64,000 bases of DNA from Annona cherimola (Eukaryota > Streptophyta > Magnoliopsida > Magnoliales > Annonaceae), in the NCBI GenBank assembly GCA_030490835.1, contig CM059975.1, forward strand, positions 34,442,133 to 34,506,132. The letters run 5' to 3'. The translations under genes were made by a program, and so were the position numbers. Shown one piece after another: positions 12,000-22,480 of the stretch; the first letter of the stretch is position 1, and every line of letters begins with the position of its first letter. The notes beneath the pieces were generated by a model. It ran no database searches and was not told the origin of the DNA. It was given only the letters and a program-made list of their open reading frames with translations.

Positions 12000-13335
12000 T
12001 AGGGGTGCAACTTGGTACCGAGTCGGTCCGAATCCGCCCGACCCAACCCGGTACCAAAACCAAAAATGAGTTTTATTTTTTAGATTTTTTTCAAAATAGA
12101 CCCATAGAAACCTGAAACCAAAACTGGGTTCACACCAACCCAGTACCAAAACCTGACCCGGTCCGAACCCGGTGTAATTTATATAATTTTTTCATAAATT
12201 ATACATGCTTTTTTTGTCATATTAATATATATACATGTTTCAGGCATTATCAACTCTAGTTCAGACAAATCACCTCTTCTTCCATTACCAAAGCATGCTT
12301 GAGGTAACTTAATTTTTAGGATGATTTTTTATGATTATTATCTTCTTATTGTTACCAGTTGCATGCATTTTTTTGTCTAGGTTGATGCATATTATTTTCA
12401 AAGATGTAAATCGAGGAGGAAGAACTTGACATTAGAAATGCAGATGGAAATCAAGGGAGAAATTACTTGGAAGCCTTTGAATAGTTTTTTTGTTTTTTTT
12501 GGAAACTTTGGAGACATGAACTCATTTGAATTTTGAATTTGTTTAAAAGTGGATGTAAACTTATTTGAACCTGAGATTTGTTTATATTGTCATTTTAAAT
12601 TTGGATTGCACTTAAATTAGATTGGAATGTTGAACCATTATGTTTAGTGTATTTAGATTTAGTTGCTTTGAATAAATGTTATGTAGATTATGTTTGAATT
12701 TGAGTTGACATGATAAATCTATTTCATATTATACTTTCTGTTAGTATGAGAAATCTATTAGTTTGAATTTCAGATTGTAGTATAAATTCGATTCATATTT
12801 TAAGTTTATTGGTATGACAAGTGGTCAATTTCTATTTTAGCAATTTGTATGATAAATATTCAGTTTGAATTCAATTTCGGCAATTTGTATGATAATGTTT
12901 AGTTTCAACTACAAAGTTGGTATGATATGTTTATTTTCTCTTTGCTACACTTGAGTCATTTCGATTAGCTATTAAATAGAAATGACCAACTAGTCATAAA
13001 ACTAACTAATTTTTCATTTATTTGTGTTTATAGGGTGTCGAAAAATTACTTGCAGAGTTCATTCAAAGAATATTGCAGAATTCAGCATGATGTTGCAGAA
13101 TTCTTTGAAAGGATGTTGCAAAATTCAGCGTGAGGCTTGACTTCATAAACACAGGTATGTATATTCTAATAATTTTCTTTTAGATTACAATTAAATTTGA
13201 AAAAAAACAGTTTATTGGTAACCCGAATTCTAACCCGAAACCAATGCGAACTCGACCCGAACCCGGATTAAATTCTTAGGGTTTGGGTTTGGGTTTACTC
13301 CAACCCGGTATAACCCGACCCGAGTTGCACCCCTA
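12000..13335. mobile_element. Non-autonomous hAT element, copy 2
   Basis: 1336 bp with the same 13-bp ends as the Pack-hAT (TAGGGGTGCAACT...AGTTGCACCCCTA). It is closely similar along its length to 52086-53491. Subterminal blocks consist of CCCGACCC/ACCCGAACC motifs. The interior is AT-rich and encodes no transposase. No 8-bp duplication is visible at this copy (left flank gtaaaat, right flank gacagcag), so one side has probably been altered since insertion. It sits in the copia leader next to the solo LTR. Confidence 0.82.
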
Positions 13336-14589
13336 GACAGCAGGTGCTTCTTTGCAAAATTTATAAGGTTGAGGCGTTTTTCTGTAATTTCCTTCCAGTT
13401 CAGGTGGTTTTATGAAAAAGTCCATTAAAGAAAGAAAACCCTAGCACCCGGCGCCGCCACTCAGCCGAATCCACGACAATATAGGGCCCCATGTTTTTTT
13501 TAATAAATAAAAAAAACATTAATCATGGAAAACCCATGACGGCCCGACTCTATACAAATTTCAGGCATCTGTACAGTGCTTGGAGCCATATCCCCTCCAC
13601 ACACACACACCCCCCCCCCCCCCCCCAACCCCTCTTTTTTTTTTTAATAGCCAAAAAATCAAAAGTATCCAGCATAATAGTTCCGTTCATTAATAACAAG
13701 ACGGAATTCCACTTCCCAATTTATCCTTATATCTGAATTAATTAATGCGGGCTTTGAATCCATCTCAAAACAAAAAAAACCAAAAACAATAAATCCATAT
13801 GCATATAATCCCAAGAGTATGCCGTTGTTTTTAGAGTAGATATTAAGCATATAAAATATCAAGCATCAGATGGATGTGATTCCATGAATGAAACTCATGT
13901 GGTATCCGTATCATATTATACAACTCATGTTCCATATCACCGTCCACACATGCACTATTACATCAGATGGCAATTTCATGAATCATATTCACAACAAGAA
14001 ATCTATAAGATGGCAGCAAGAAATCCAGGTGGCAAATAAATCATCAGCACACAAAAATATATTGGTTGACCGAATCAAATTAGAATAAAGCACCGTCCAG
14101 ATTGAATAAGAACCGAATTCAATTAAACATGCATACTTACGCATCAGATGAAATCCGTTAAAAAAAATTTCATCAGTTTTAAAACATGCAACCAACACTT
14201 GTAATCACTTGATTTTATAAAAGCTACACGTGATGAAATCCAGGAAGTGCATGCAATAAATCATGCTGACGAAAGAGACATGGAATTGATAAACCATCAA
14301 TCATGCTTGAACCAAGGGCATTAATTATTACGGCGAAATAAAAACAACCCATATGCGTGAAATTGATGTACGACATGACCTCAGTAAAGGGGCTGAATCC
14401 ATATGTTGTTGATAGAAAACCAACCGTTCCCATGGCAATGAAATAGAATATAAAAAGCATATACATGCTCACAGATTTATGCAGAACCGTACAATTTCAA
14501 TCTAGTTAACCAAACAAAGTACGGAATCTAAGAAGACCACAAACTGTAAATTTGTATAAATTAAATTAAGAAAGTATTCAACGTGAAAA
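13336..14589 (-). other. Copia leader or TRIM interior, unclassified
   Basis: Non-coding DNA between the hAT copy and the TRIM-like LTR, belonging to the interior of the nested copia element. It includes a run of (AC)n passing into 17 C residues (13598-13626) and several loosely repeated phrases such as catcagatg...attccatgaat between 13860 and 14240. Small open frames here match nothing I recognise. Confidence 0.4.
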
Positions 14590-14605
14590 CTGCTTTGATA
14601 CCATT
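14590..14605 (-). other. Primer-binding site next to the TRIM-like LTR
   Basis: On the minus strand the sequence after the LTR end reads AATGGTATCAAAGCAG, close to the TGGTATCAGAGC of many plant LTR elements that prime from initiator methionine tRNA. Its position directly after TGTGACA sets the 3' border of the LTR. Confidence 0.6.
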
Positions 14606-14843
14606 TGTCACACATAGACTTAGAAAAGCGACCATTGAGCCGACACACAGAGCACACAGACCCAGAAAACGTCCATTGGGCCTGTGGGCTATGGGTTTCA
14701 CAGTGTGATATTGTCCACTCTGGCCTGGCAGCTTAGCCGCACGGCTTTTAAAACGTGTCACACCATATTGAACTTGAGATCCACTTATAAACTACAAGGA
14801 ACTTTTTTCCCTTCGATGTAAGATTCGATTCTGGGCTATTACA
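14606..14843 (-). repeat. TRIM-like short LTR
   Basis: On the minus strand, about 238 bp starting TGTAATAGCCC and ending TGTGTGACA, followed by a primer-binding site. Inside it, phrases equivalent to atcNNacatcg, gacacgttttaaaagcc and gtggacaatatcacac occur in the same order as in widespread plant TRIMs (terminal-repeat retrotransposons in miniature), as I recall them. I see no second LTR nearby, so this is a partial element inserted in the copia leader. Confidence 0.55.
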
Positions 14844-14960
14844 AGCCTACTAGCTTTTGCCTGGTTCGTCCTTGAACCACAACCCGACTCTGGGCTTCTG
14901 CCTGCAACCCTGATTTTCACTGGTTCAACTCTCCGAACCACATCTACTGGATGGGGAACC

Positions 14961-14976
14961 TGGCTCTGATATCACT
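14961..14976 (-). other. Primer-binding site of the nested copia element
   Basis: The minus strand reads AGTGATATCAGAGCCA directly after the 5' LTR, one change from the TGGTATCAGAGC complementary to initiator methionine tRNA. This fixes the transcription direction of the element. Confidence 0.85.
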
Positions 14977-15438
14977 TGTTGAGAAAACCTTATTGATTAA
15001 ATCCATAATCACCTTAGGATCCTCTATGCTAAATCATTAAGAAAAAAAAAACCATAAGCGGAAACGTACCTGAATCTATAGGAGCGGTTGTTCTTGAATA
15101 TTGTGGTTTTTGGGTTTTCCAAGTTAATGCCCTAGGTTTTTTGGAGAATATGACTTCTCTTTTCCAATGATCGGATGTCAGAAAAGAAATCCTAATCTGT
15201 TCATAACTTGGGGACCACAACCGTTTATATATAGGAAGTCTATCTTTCGTATTTCTAATTTAGCCCATCATAAAATAGAAATTAGAAATTTGGTTGTAGG
15301 ATTTCTACGCATAGGAGACCCATACTTTATTAGATGATTTAGACCCATAAAACCTTATAGGATCACCTTTTAAAATTGGACCGCTATTTATGATAGCGTA
15401 TATATAATTAATATATATGTGTGTCCAAAATTCTAACA
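14977..15438 (-). repeat. 5' LTR of the nested copia element
   Basis: A 462-bp terminal repeat paired with 1040-1500. It ends at 15438, followed by the TATAT duplication. A likely TATA-type segment lies in the minus-strand U3 near the phrase tatatataaacggttgtgg (about 15220-15235). Confidence 0.92.
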
Positions 15439-15616
15439 TATATAAGTAAAAAAAATGCTTAACTATGACAATATCAAGTAAGAAAATTTTCTCTTACTTA
15501 TAAAAATATAAGTAACAGGATTCTTCTTTACACATATTTTCTCCGCCATGGGATTCCTAAGCTCTATATAAAAGACAGTGTGCACACAAACCACCGTCTC
15601 CTTTTCCATCAAAAGC

Positions 15617-16191
15617 TAGGGGTTCAACTTGAGCAATATACCCATAGGTCAACCTGTCATCTACCCTAAAATGGGTAGAGTGGTTCCTATTTTTATACCT
15701 ATAGGATAAAGTAGATTTCAAGTAAAAAATGTCTAATTTAATCAGGGTATGGTAAGTTCTAAGGTCTAGATACTTAGAATTGACCTAAATTATTAATATA
15801 TATTTTATGAAATATTTTTTATAGTAAAAAATATTTTACCTAAATATACAAAAAATTGTTTGCTTTATCTATTATTCTGTAGATTTAATAAATCTATTTC
15901 AAAAATTATATTATTATCATCTTTTTTTGAAATATATTATTATTATTATTATCATCATCATCATCTTAATTATAGGTTATAAGTAAGATTTGTAATAAAA
16001 TAATAATTTTCAAATATAATATAAAGACTATATTAAAAACGATTTAAAACCAAAATTGGAGCTAATCTGATCTTAGAAAATAGGATAGAGTGGACTTAGA
16101 ACCGATCCAACGAAAAATTAAATAGAATATGAGTTCTCGAGAAACTAAGAATAAGATCAACCCCACACCGAAACTACCTTAGTTACATCCC
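15617..16191. mobile_element. hAT-type MITE, copy 1
   Basis: About 575 bp. It is the inverted copy of the element at 58934-59493, sharing the ordered phrases accctaaaatgggtag, ctatttttatac and gacctaaattattaatatat. The left end is TAGGGGTTCAACTTGAG and the right end is a worn AGTTACATCCC. Candidate 8-bp duplications are tcaaaagc and aaaaaagc (6 of 8). An internal (ATT)n/(ATC)n run lies at 15935-15966. No coding capacity. Confidence 0.75.
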
Positions 16192-16840
16192 AAAAAAGCC
16201 ACAGCTCCAATTCGCCCATTCTCCTTTTCCCCGGATCCGATGCTCCACGCCGGCCACATGGAAACCTCGACTTATCTTGCCATTGGCGATAGAAATAAAA
16301 CACACTGCATGTTTCATCAAAAAAAAAAAAAAAAAAACACACTGCATGAAAATCACCACCAGCCAACTGCCAAGCAACCTCCCCAGAAATCCAATCAGGA
16401 TAATTTGGACATTTGCAACGCTTTAACCAGCAATCAACCAGATTGTTATGAACTTAGCTTGGTGCATGACGGGATGGGCATTTTTTTAAATTAATATTAA
16501 TATAGCGAGCATATATTTGAGATTTTGAAAATGTAATAAGTGTATTTGGGATTAAAGTCAATGTATTCACTAGATTTAAGAAAAATGTTAAATTATATTA
16601 TATTTATTTATATTTAAATTTATATTTATGCTATTTACTTTTGTATTTCTTGATTTAGCCCTTGTCCTTTTGAGAAAATATAAAATTCCCTTCAAAACTA
16701 TATTACATTCTTAAATTTAATTGGACTATGTATTATTATTTTTATTTAGATGACTTATTAATTTATGTTTATTTGAAAATTTAAACTTGCCTTACTTAGC
16801 TCAAATTAAAATTTGCTAACAGAATTCTAATCAGAATTAA
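16192..16840. other. Intergenic, no gene
   Basis: Mixed composition near 16190-16450 with a poly(A) run of about 20 at 16318-16338, followed by AT-rich DNA. Short open frames on both strands resemble nothing known to me. Confidence 0.4.
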
Positions 16841-16844
16841 TTTT

Positions 16845-17125
16845 AACCCAAATTTGGAATGCATTTGAAATTTGATAAAAAATTTCAAAGGAAATTTTTT
16901 AGTAGAAAATTTTCTGAAAACAAAGGTAATTATGATGAGTAAAAAGAACTAAAGTTAAAATAGGCAGGTTTATTATATGAAAAATTATGAAGAGATGATT
17001 GAAAAATAAAGTAGTTATATAGAAAGATATAAAGAAATTGTTCTTACAAAATAAGTTAGTTGTAGAGAAAAAAGATTTAGATGGAAAATATTTTTTTAGT
17101 ATATATCAAATGTGAAAGCACTCCT
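16845..17125. repeat. A-rich MITE, about 280 bp
   Basis: One of a dispersed family of short elements with one purine-rich strand, containing the diagnostic run agNtaaaataggNaggttNatta, then attgaaaaaNaaagtag, then tNgatggaaaatatttt. The ends (tttggaatgcatttg and tcaaatgtgaaagcactcc) are imperfectly inverted. Related copies are near 24245, 24545, 33365, 42330, 49443 and 54835. Confidence 0.55.
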
Positions 17126-17140
17126 ATGAAACCTCACTCT

Positions 17141-17588
17141 ATGTAACCTCTTCTATTTTTAAAATCTTAATGGTTGATAGAAAATTCACTCCATCTATTA
17201 TGTTTAAAATCATTTCTAGTTTTATTTTTTTTAATTTCACTGTATATGAGTCCCATCTATAAAAGTGTGAAATCAATGTAATAAAATTGTTTAATGTTAA
17301 AATATCAACTTTAAAGTAGTTTTTCAACATCTAAATCATTTAAAATATCAATAATATTTGGATAAATGATCCTATAAAGTATTATTATATTCTAATACAT
17401 ATGTGAATAGATCTAAATATTTTTCCTAATTTACACATGAATGTACATATTTTTGAGCAAATGTGACCTATGCACATATTGGATTTGGATCAAACTTAGT
17501 CTCTTAGCTAACAAATGACATTAAATACAATGAATGGATTGAATTTTTCATCAAATATCAAAATCTCAAAAATGGATAAGGTTGTATC
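17141..17588. repeat. Inverted-repeat MITE, about 450 bp, copy 1
   Basis: Arms of roughly 65 bp are inverted: aatggttgatagaaaattc near the left end pairs with gaatttttcatcaaatatc near the right end. Ends are AACCTCTTC and GGATAAGGTT. The interior shares phrases such as ataaatgatcctataaagta and tttacacatgaatgtacatat with copies at 18215, 24972 and 42606. No coding capacity and superfamily unknown. Confidence 0.65.
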
Positions 17589-17842
17589 AAATGCACATTC
17601 ACATAAACAAAGTTAGGATTAGCATTACGTTAAGGTTAAGGCCATTTCAAAAACCCTACTTTCCCCCCTAATATCCACACAGGCTTATTCAAAAGCCGTT
17701 GAGAAACAATTTTCATCATAGTCTATGCAGGTTTATTAAAAAAATGTGAATAATTTTTCATTATTGAGTTTTAGGCTGGTTAGCCCTTTCAACAATAGGA
17801 GAGTCAAATATATAAAAATAGTATTACAAGGGGACCACATGT

Positions 17843-18206
17843 GAGCAGCCTACAGCCCCCCATAAAATGCCTTATTTTTTATTTTGATTTTTTTATAAAA
17901 ACATTTTTCTAGGAGTGTTTAACCATGTACCGAACTTTATCATTTTATAATATTTTTACATATTTAATTTTCATTTTTTAAAAATTAAGATTTTAAGTGG
18001 TGAAAATGACCTAAATACTTTTGAAATGGATAATTTTTAAAAATAAAAAATACTTATGAATTCGATGATATTTTAGAAATAAAAATAAATATATAACATA
18101 ATGTAAAATATTAAAACTTAGTATATGGGTTGAATACACTTAGAAAAATATGTTTATGAAAAATAAAATATAAAAAAAGCATTTTATGGGGCTTGCATTG
18201 GATGTC
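17843..18206. repeat. Palindromic MITE with shared core, about 360 bp
   Basis: The left arm cagccccccataaaatgc pairs with gcattttatggggcttg on the right, with weaker pairing over about 130 bp. The inner arm resembles the core of the Mutator-type MITE at 53734 (a phrase like ctaagtgtatt...ctaagttttaNNattttt), suggesting a common family with different ends. Confidence 0.55.
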
Positions 18207-18214
18207 AGCAACTT

Positions 18215-18668
18215 CCATTCTTTCCATTTTTATTATTTTCATGCTTAATGTGAAGTTTACTCCATTTATTATATTTCACATTATTTGTTTAGTTAGGAGA
18301 TTACATTTCATTCAAATTAAATATGTACATGGGGCACATTTGCTGAAAATATATATTAACATGTAAAAATATTTGAAGTCATTTATATATGTATTAGGAT
18401 GTAATAATATTTTATAGAATCATTTATCTATATGGTAATGATATTTTAAATGATTTAGAAGTTGAAGATACAACTTTAAAATTGATATTTAACATGAATA
18501 AATTTTATATCTTGATTTTACATAATTGTGTATGAAATCATGCATAGTGATACTAAATAAATGGCAGAGTATTATTGATTATATAAATAATACTAAATAC
18601 AATAGATAGAGTAAATTTTCTATCAAACTTCAAGATACTAAAAATAAAAAAGATTACATTGTATTATA
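18215..18668. repeat. Inverted-repeat MITE, copy 2
   Basis: Diverged relative of 17141-17588. The left part reads gtgaagtttactccatttat and the right part gatagagtaaattttctatc, which pair as inverted arms. It shares interior phrases about a shift to catttatctatatgg. Confidence 0.5.
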
Positions 18669-19061
18669 ATAATACATATATTATAGAATATTCTTGGTGC
18701 CATTTAATCTATGAATAGCCGATACCCTTGGAATTATTTCTATTTCAATGGGAATAAATCAAATATTCAAATCACGTTATTGTTGGTAGGTCCACATAAT
18801 TAGATTAAAAGATATTGCATAAAGTTTGATATTCTGATTTTACATCTCTTCAAAAGAAAGCCCTTGATTAAAATTTCTAAATACAATAGTTGAAGTCTAC
18901 TAATACTTTGAAATAAGAGATGCAAGATAAATAGGGCATTACCCTTGAAAGGAAATTCTTATTATCAATATGTAAATATAAATCATAACAAGTTGTTTAA
19001 TCTTGATTATCATAGATTTATGTCAAAGATAAGTGTATGCATGTATGATATAACACAAGTA
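18669..19061. other. AT-rich intergenic, nothing recognised
   Basis: No open frame or repeat border could be supported. The right edge is the TGAAT target duplication of the next solo LTR. Confidence 0.4.
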
Positions 19062-19066
19062 TGAAT

Positions 19067-20766
19067 TGTTGGTCCCGAGTTTATGGCAACTATCTAAGAG
19101 GGGAGGGGTGAATTGAGTATTTTAAAATTCTTTACTTAAACAGAAATTTCTCCATTTTTGGAGTTAATCCCCTTAATGAAAAAATAGAGATATGCAGAGA
19201 AATAAAGCAGTAAAACACAAATATTCAAACCACACAAAGAGATAAATTTTTATAGTGGTTCGGGCAACTTTCCCTACTCCACTCTTCCAAGCTCACACCC
19301 GTTGTGACTTGGATTCCACTATTGAATTTGAGTATAACTAGAGCAACAGCTCTCTTCTAGATTCTAGCTCTAGGGGGCTTTTTCAAATACAGCACGAGTA
19401 GGTAATGAGTCTCACTCCAGTCACAACACTACTTTGCCTTCACTTGGTTTCGATTTTCAATATCAAACCAAGTGGTAAACACAGATAATCAACAAAAGAA
19501 ACAACTATACTTTACAGATTCGTGTAGACAACTTGTAGCGTGTAGAAGAACTTGTAGAGAGAGTAGAAGATTCAGCAATGCAACTTTCAGCAACTTGAAA
19601 TGCAGTTCTTCACTTAAACTTGATGTAGATCAACTTAAATGCAAGAGAGAGTGGAAGGTGAGCTTATTGAATGCTTCTCTAACCCCTTTCACGTTCCCTT
19701 GAAGCCTCTTAAATAATGGGAGGTGAAATTCGAACGTTTGATGGTAGGTGGCGCACATTTAATGCGCCAACATTCGAATTTTTCCGACCGTTGAGAGCCA
19801 AGTCGCATATGGGGTCGACTTGGTATGCGACTTCATCCAAGTCGCATGGTAGAGTCGACTTCGGATGCGACTTCACCCAAGTTGCAGACTGGAGTTGACT
19901 TCGGGTGCAACTTCAGTCTTCAGCTTCCACTCCAAGTTCCAGTTTTAGGTCGACTTGGTCTTAGACTTGACCCAAGTCGCAGGTGGAGTTGACTTCGGAT
20001 GCGACTTCACCAACCATTTGTTTATGTTGGAACTTTGGATTCTTGCAAGTGATCTTGATACTTCATTTTTTCTTTTCTTATCTTGTTCTTCATTTGATAT
20101 CCCTGGGTTTCCTTGTCTTGCCTTGAGACTTAGTATAGTATTCTTCTCTTTAGAGGTTCTTCCTTGTGGCCTTGATTCAAGATGATTGACCTTCTTGATT
20201 TTGGTGTCCAATTTTCAATATAGAGTTGTTCCTTTAATAATATTTCAACTTTGAAGAAATCTGAAGTAGTCATTTGCTTGGGTTGCTTGCTTGGGTCGAC
20301 TTGGACTTCAACTTCACTAAAGTCGCATGCTTGGGTCGACTTGAAGTTCAACTTTACCTAAGTCACATTGCGGAGTTGACTTGGAAATGCGACTTGAATT
20401 TGAGGATTCGAAGTCTTCTGTATGGCTATACTCAAGTCGCATCTGGAGTCGACTTGGGTTTGCGACTTTACCTAAGTCGCAGGTGGAGTCGACTTCGACT
20501 GCGACTTCACCTGTCTCCAAGTCCCAAATTCAACGCTGGAACATTTAATACATTTGAAGTCGCTTCTAGAGTCGACTTGGGAATCGACCTCACCTAAGTT
20601 GATGTTTGAGTCGACTTGGGACTGTGACTTGGTATGCTATGTTTTAAAACTTGAGTTTTTAACCTTTGACAACACTTAGCAAACACATTAGTACCCGATT
20701 AATTCTCAAATTGAGTTGTTAATAATCAAAACATGGATCGTGCTTAATTTGCCGTGAATTCCAACA
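19067..20766 (-). repeat. 1.7 kb solo LTR with exact TSD
   Basis: Reading on the minus strand it starts TGTTGGAATTCACGGC and ends CTCGGGACCAACA. It is flanked by the exact 5-bp duplication TGAAT (19062-19066 and 20767-20771). The start, followed by a tgattattaacaactcaatt-type phrase, and an end with gggtgtgagcttggaagagt and attcacccctcccctc are typical of large plant copia-type LTRs; that class is inference. No internal region or partner LTR is present. A cluster of GTCGAC-centred repeats occupies its middle and U3 part. Confidence 0.88.
19795..20640. repeat. Degenerate repeat array centred on GTCGAC
   Basis: About a dozen copies of a 35-45-bp unit built as AAGTCGCA - spacer - GTCGACTT - spacer - TGCGACTT - cacc. 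Each unit carries an inverted pair (AAGTCGCA and TGCGACTT) around a GTCGAC palindrome. Copies are irregularly spaced, with clear ones at about 19800-19905, 19940-20010, 20292-20400, 20430-20515 and 20558-20640. The array lies wholly inside the solo LTR. It is very CpG-rich for this region. Confidence 0.85.
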
Positions 20767-20771
20767 TGAAT

Positions 20772-22480
20772 GATGCTCTAACATGTCTAGGTAGTCAAGA
20801 ACCCTATTTGGGACTCTTGATATCAAGGAAGCCAAAAAACCCACAAAATAAATCTCAACCCATTGTTCAACTCTTATTTCAGCTAGTTAGGATCATGAGA
20901 GGACTATGGACTATATTTAGAACCCGGATGGAAGCACAATCCTTAGTGTGCTCTAAGAGTGAGTGTGACAAGTCTGTCAAGGTTAGAAACTCAATACGAT
21001 AGGTATAACTCTAATGTTAAACTTAGTTACTCGAAATGTGAATTGAATGATTGGGATAACCCAAAGGTAGAGTTCAAGAATCAATGAAGATATGTAACTC
21101 ATAAATGAAGTTTCGAAACCAATGAAATGGTAAGACTTGCATATAGAATTTAGAGACATAAAAAGAGTTAAGAACTAGTAACATATGCAAGAGAGAACAT
21201 CAAGTATTAACTTAATTTTGAGAGTGCTCAATTGAATGCCAATGGGAAATGATATGTTGACTTAGTTAAGAGATGATCAAATAAGTTGGTTAGAAGACAA
21301 ACCAATGTGAATTGATGTAATTTATTATAAAAACATGACTTGAGAGTTGAGTTCAGGGTCCACTAATGTTATGATTCAATTGAAAGGTGATCTAATATAA
21401 ATTAACCTGGAGGTGTGACTCAGACAAAGAGTTCAAAGACTAACATGAGTTAACTGAGGTGTGACTCTTATAGAGTTCAAGAACCAATGTAGAATTAAGA
21501 GAAATTAATAGTATGCATGAAGGGGACATCTACTCTTAACTTGACTTACATGGGAAGCGAAGACTGCCTAGATTTAGGGACTAATCGAGTATACCTAAAA
21601 CAAATCAGAAATAGCCTCGAAAGGCGATTTATTACCTGACCTGAGTGAAAAATAGGTATGACTTTAACTAACCAAGCTTTAGGGTTTGACTGGATTTAAC
21701 TAACCAAGGTTAGGGTTTAGAATAACCAAGATATAGGGTTCGGCTAACATAATAGGCTACATAGGACCAAGTTGGGACTAGGTTAACCTCAATAGGTTAG
21801 TTGACTGGTTGGGAAGAAATTGGACATCAAATCCTTTATTAGTTGGGAGAGAAGTCAACTCTCTGTGTTATGAGAGCCACATCACAGAGATTGAGGCTCA
21901 CCTTAGTATAATCTTAACCTTTTCTTAGTAAGGAGATTTGGTATAATGAGATGAAATCATGAATGAATGATTAAAAATAAAAAAGATGGAGTTGAAAGTA
22001 TTAAGTTGGGGAATAGATAAGAAGTTACTCATACATTGACTACAACAATATCTCCAAATAGTGGAGGTGTATCAATAAAGATAGACTTTGATCTTGATTT
22101 CTAGAAGTCAAAGATTTGACTAACATTGATAGCATTTTCATTAGAGTAATGATGTGAAAATTGATTGTTAGGACTTCAGATAAGGAAAAAGCATAGGATG
22201 ACAACTATTTTGTAGAGTTTTTGTCTAAAATTTTATTAGTCTTGCTCCAAGAAGGCAAACAAACTCCAAAGGAACTTTTATTCTTACCAATGATAGTTCA
22301 CTCACCTCATAAAATGGATAATCTCTTCAAAGTAGGCAAAAATACTCTTTAAATTCTATCTGGAACAGTAGGAGAGCTTTGGGACTTGGCTATGTAAAAA
22401 TAAGGGCCAAAGTCACATAGTTACTGAGACATAGTTTGCATCCAATGTGGAAACTTGTCCATGAGTAGGCCCATTTTGCT
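20772..22480. other. Unclassified DNA with degenerate short repeats
   Basis: Purine-rich sequence with recurring phrases: aNgtgtgactcNNa...gagttcaaNaacNaatg several times between 21050 and 21490, and aactaaccaaNNtNtagggttt three times between 21665 and 21745. No protein similarity is recognisable. It may be interior remains of a very old retroelement. Confidence 0.35.

Larger units (their letters stand above)
1040..15438 (-). mobile_element. Ty1/copia LTR retrotransposon with nested insertions
   Basis: The element reads on the minus strand. It has two LTRs of about 460 bp starting TGTTAGAATTTTGGAC and ending AACA, a primer-binding site next to the 5' LTR, and a polypurine tract next to the 3' LTR. 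It is flanked by an exact 5-bp duplication, TATAT (1035-1039 and 15439-15443). The 14.4 kb length comes from later insertions: a gene-carrying hAT element, a 3.5 kb solo LTR, a second hAT element and a TRIM-like LTR. Without them about 7 kb remains, and its gag-pol is badly decayed. The LTRs differ at roughly one site in ten by eye, so the insertion is old. It belongs to the same family as the copia element at 35037-40992. Confidence 0.9.

Noticed and set aside
19472..20597. Several frames across the GTCGAC array
   Set aside because: They follow the repeat period on both strands and lie inside a solo LTR.
19795..20640. CRISPR-like array
   Set aside because: Units vary in sequence and length, spacers are not unique, and the region is plant LTR DNA.
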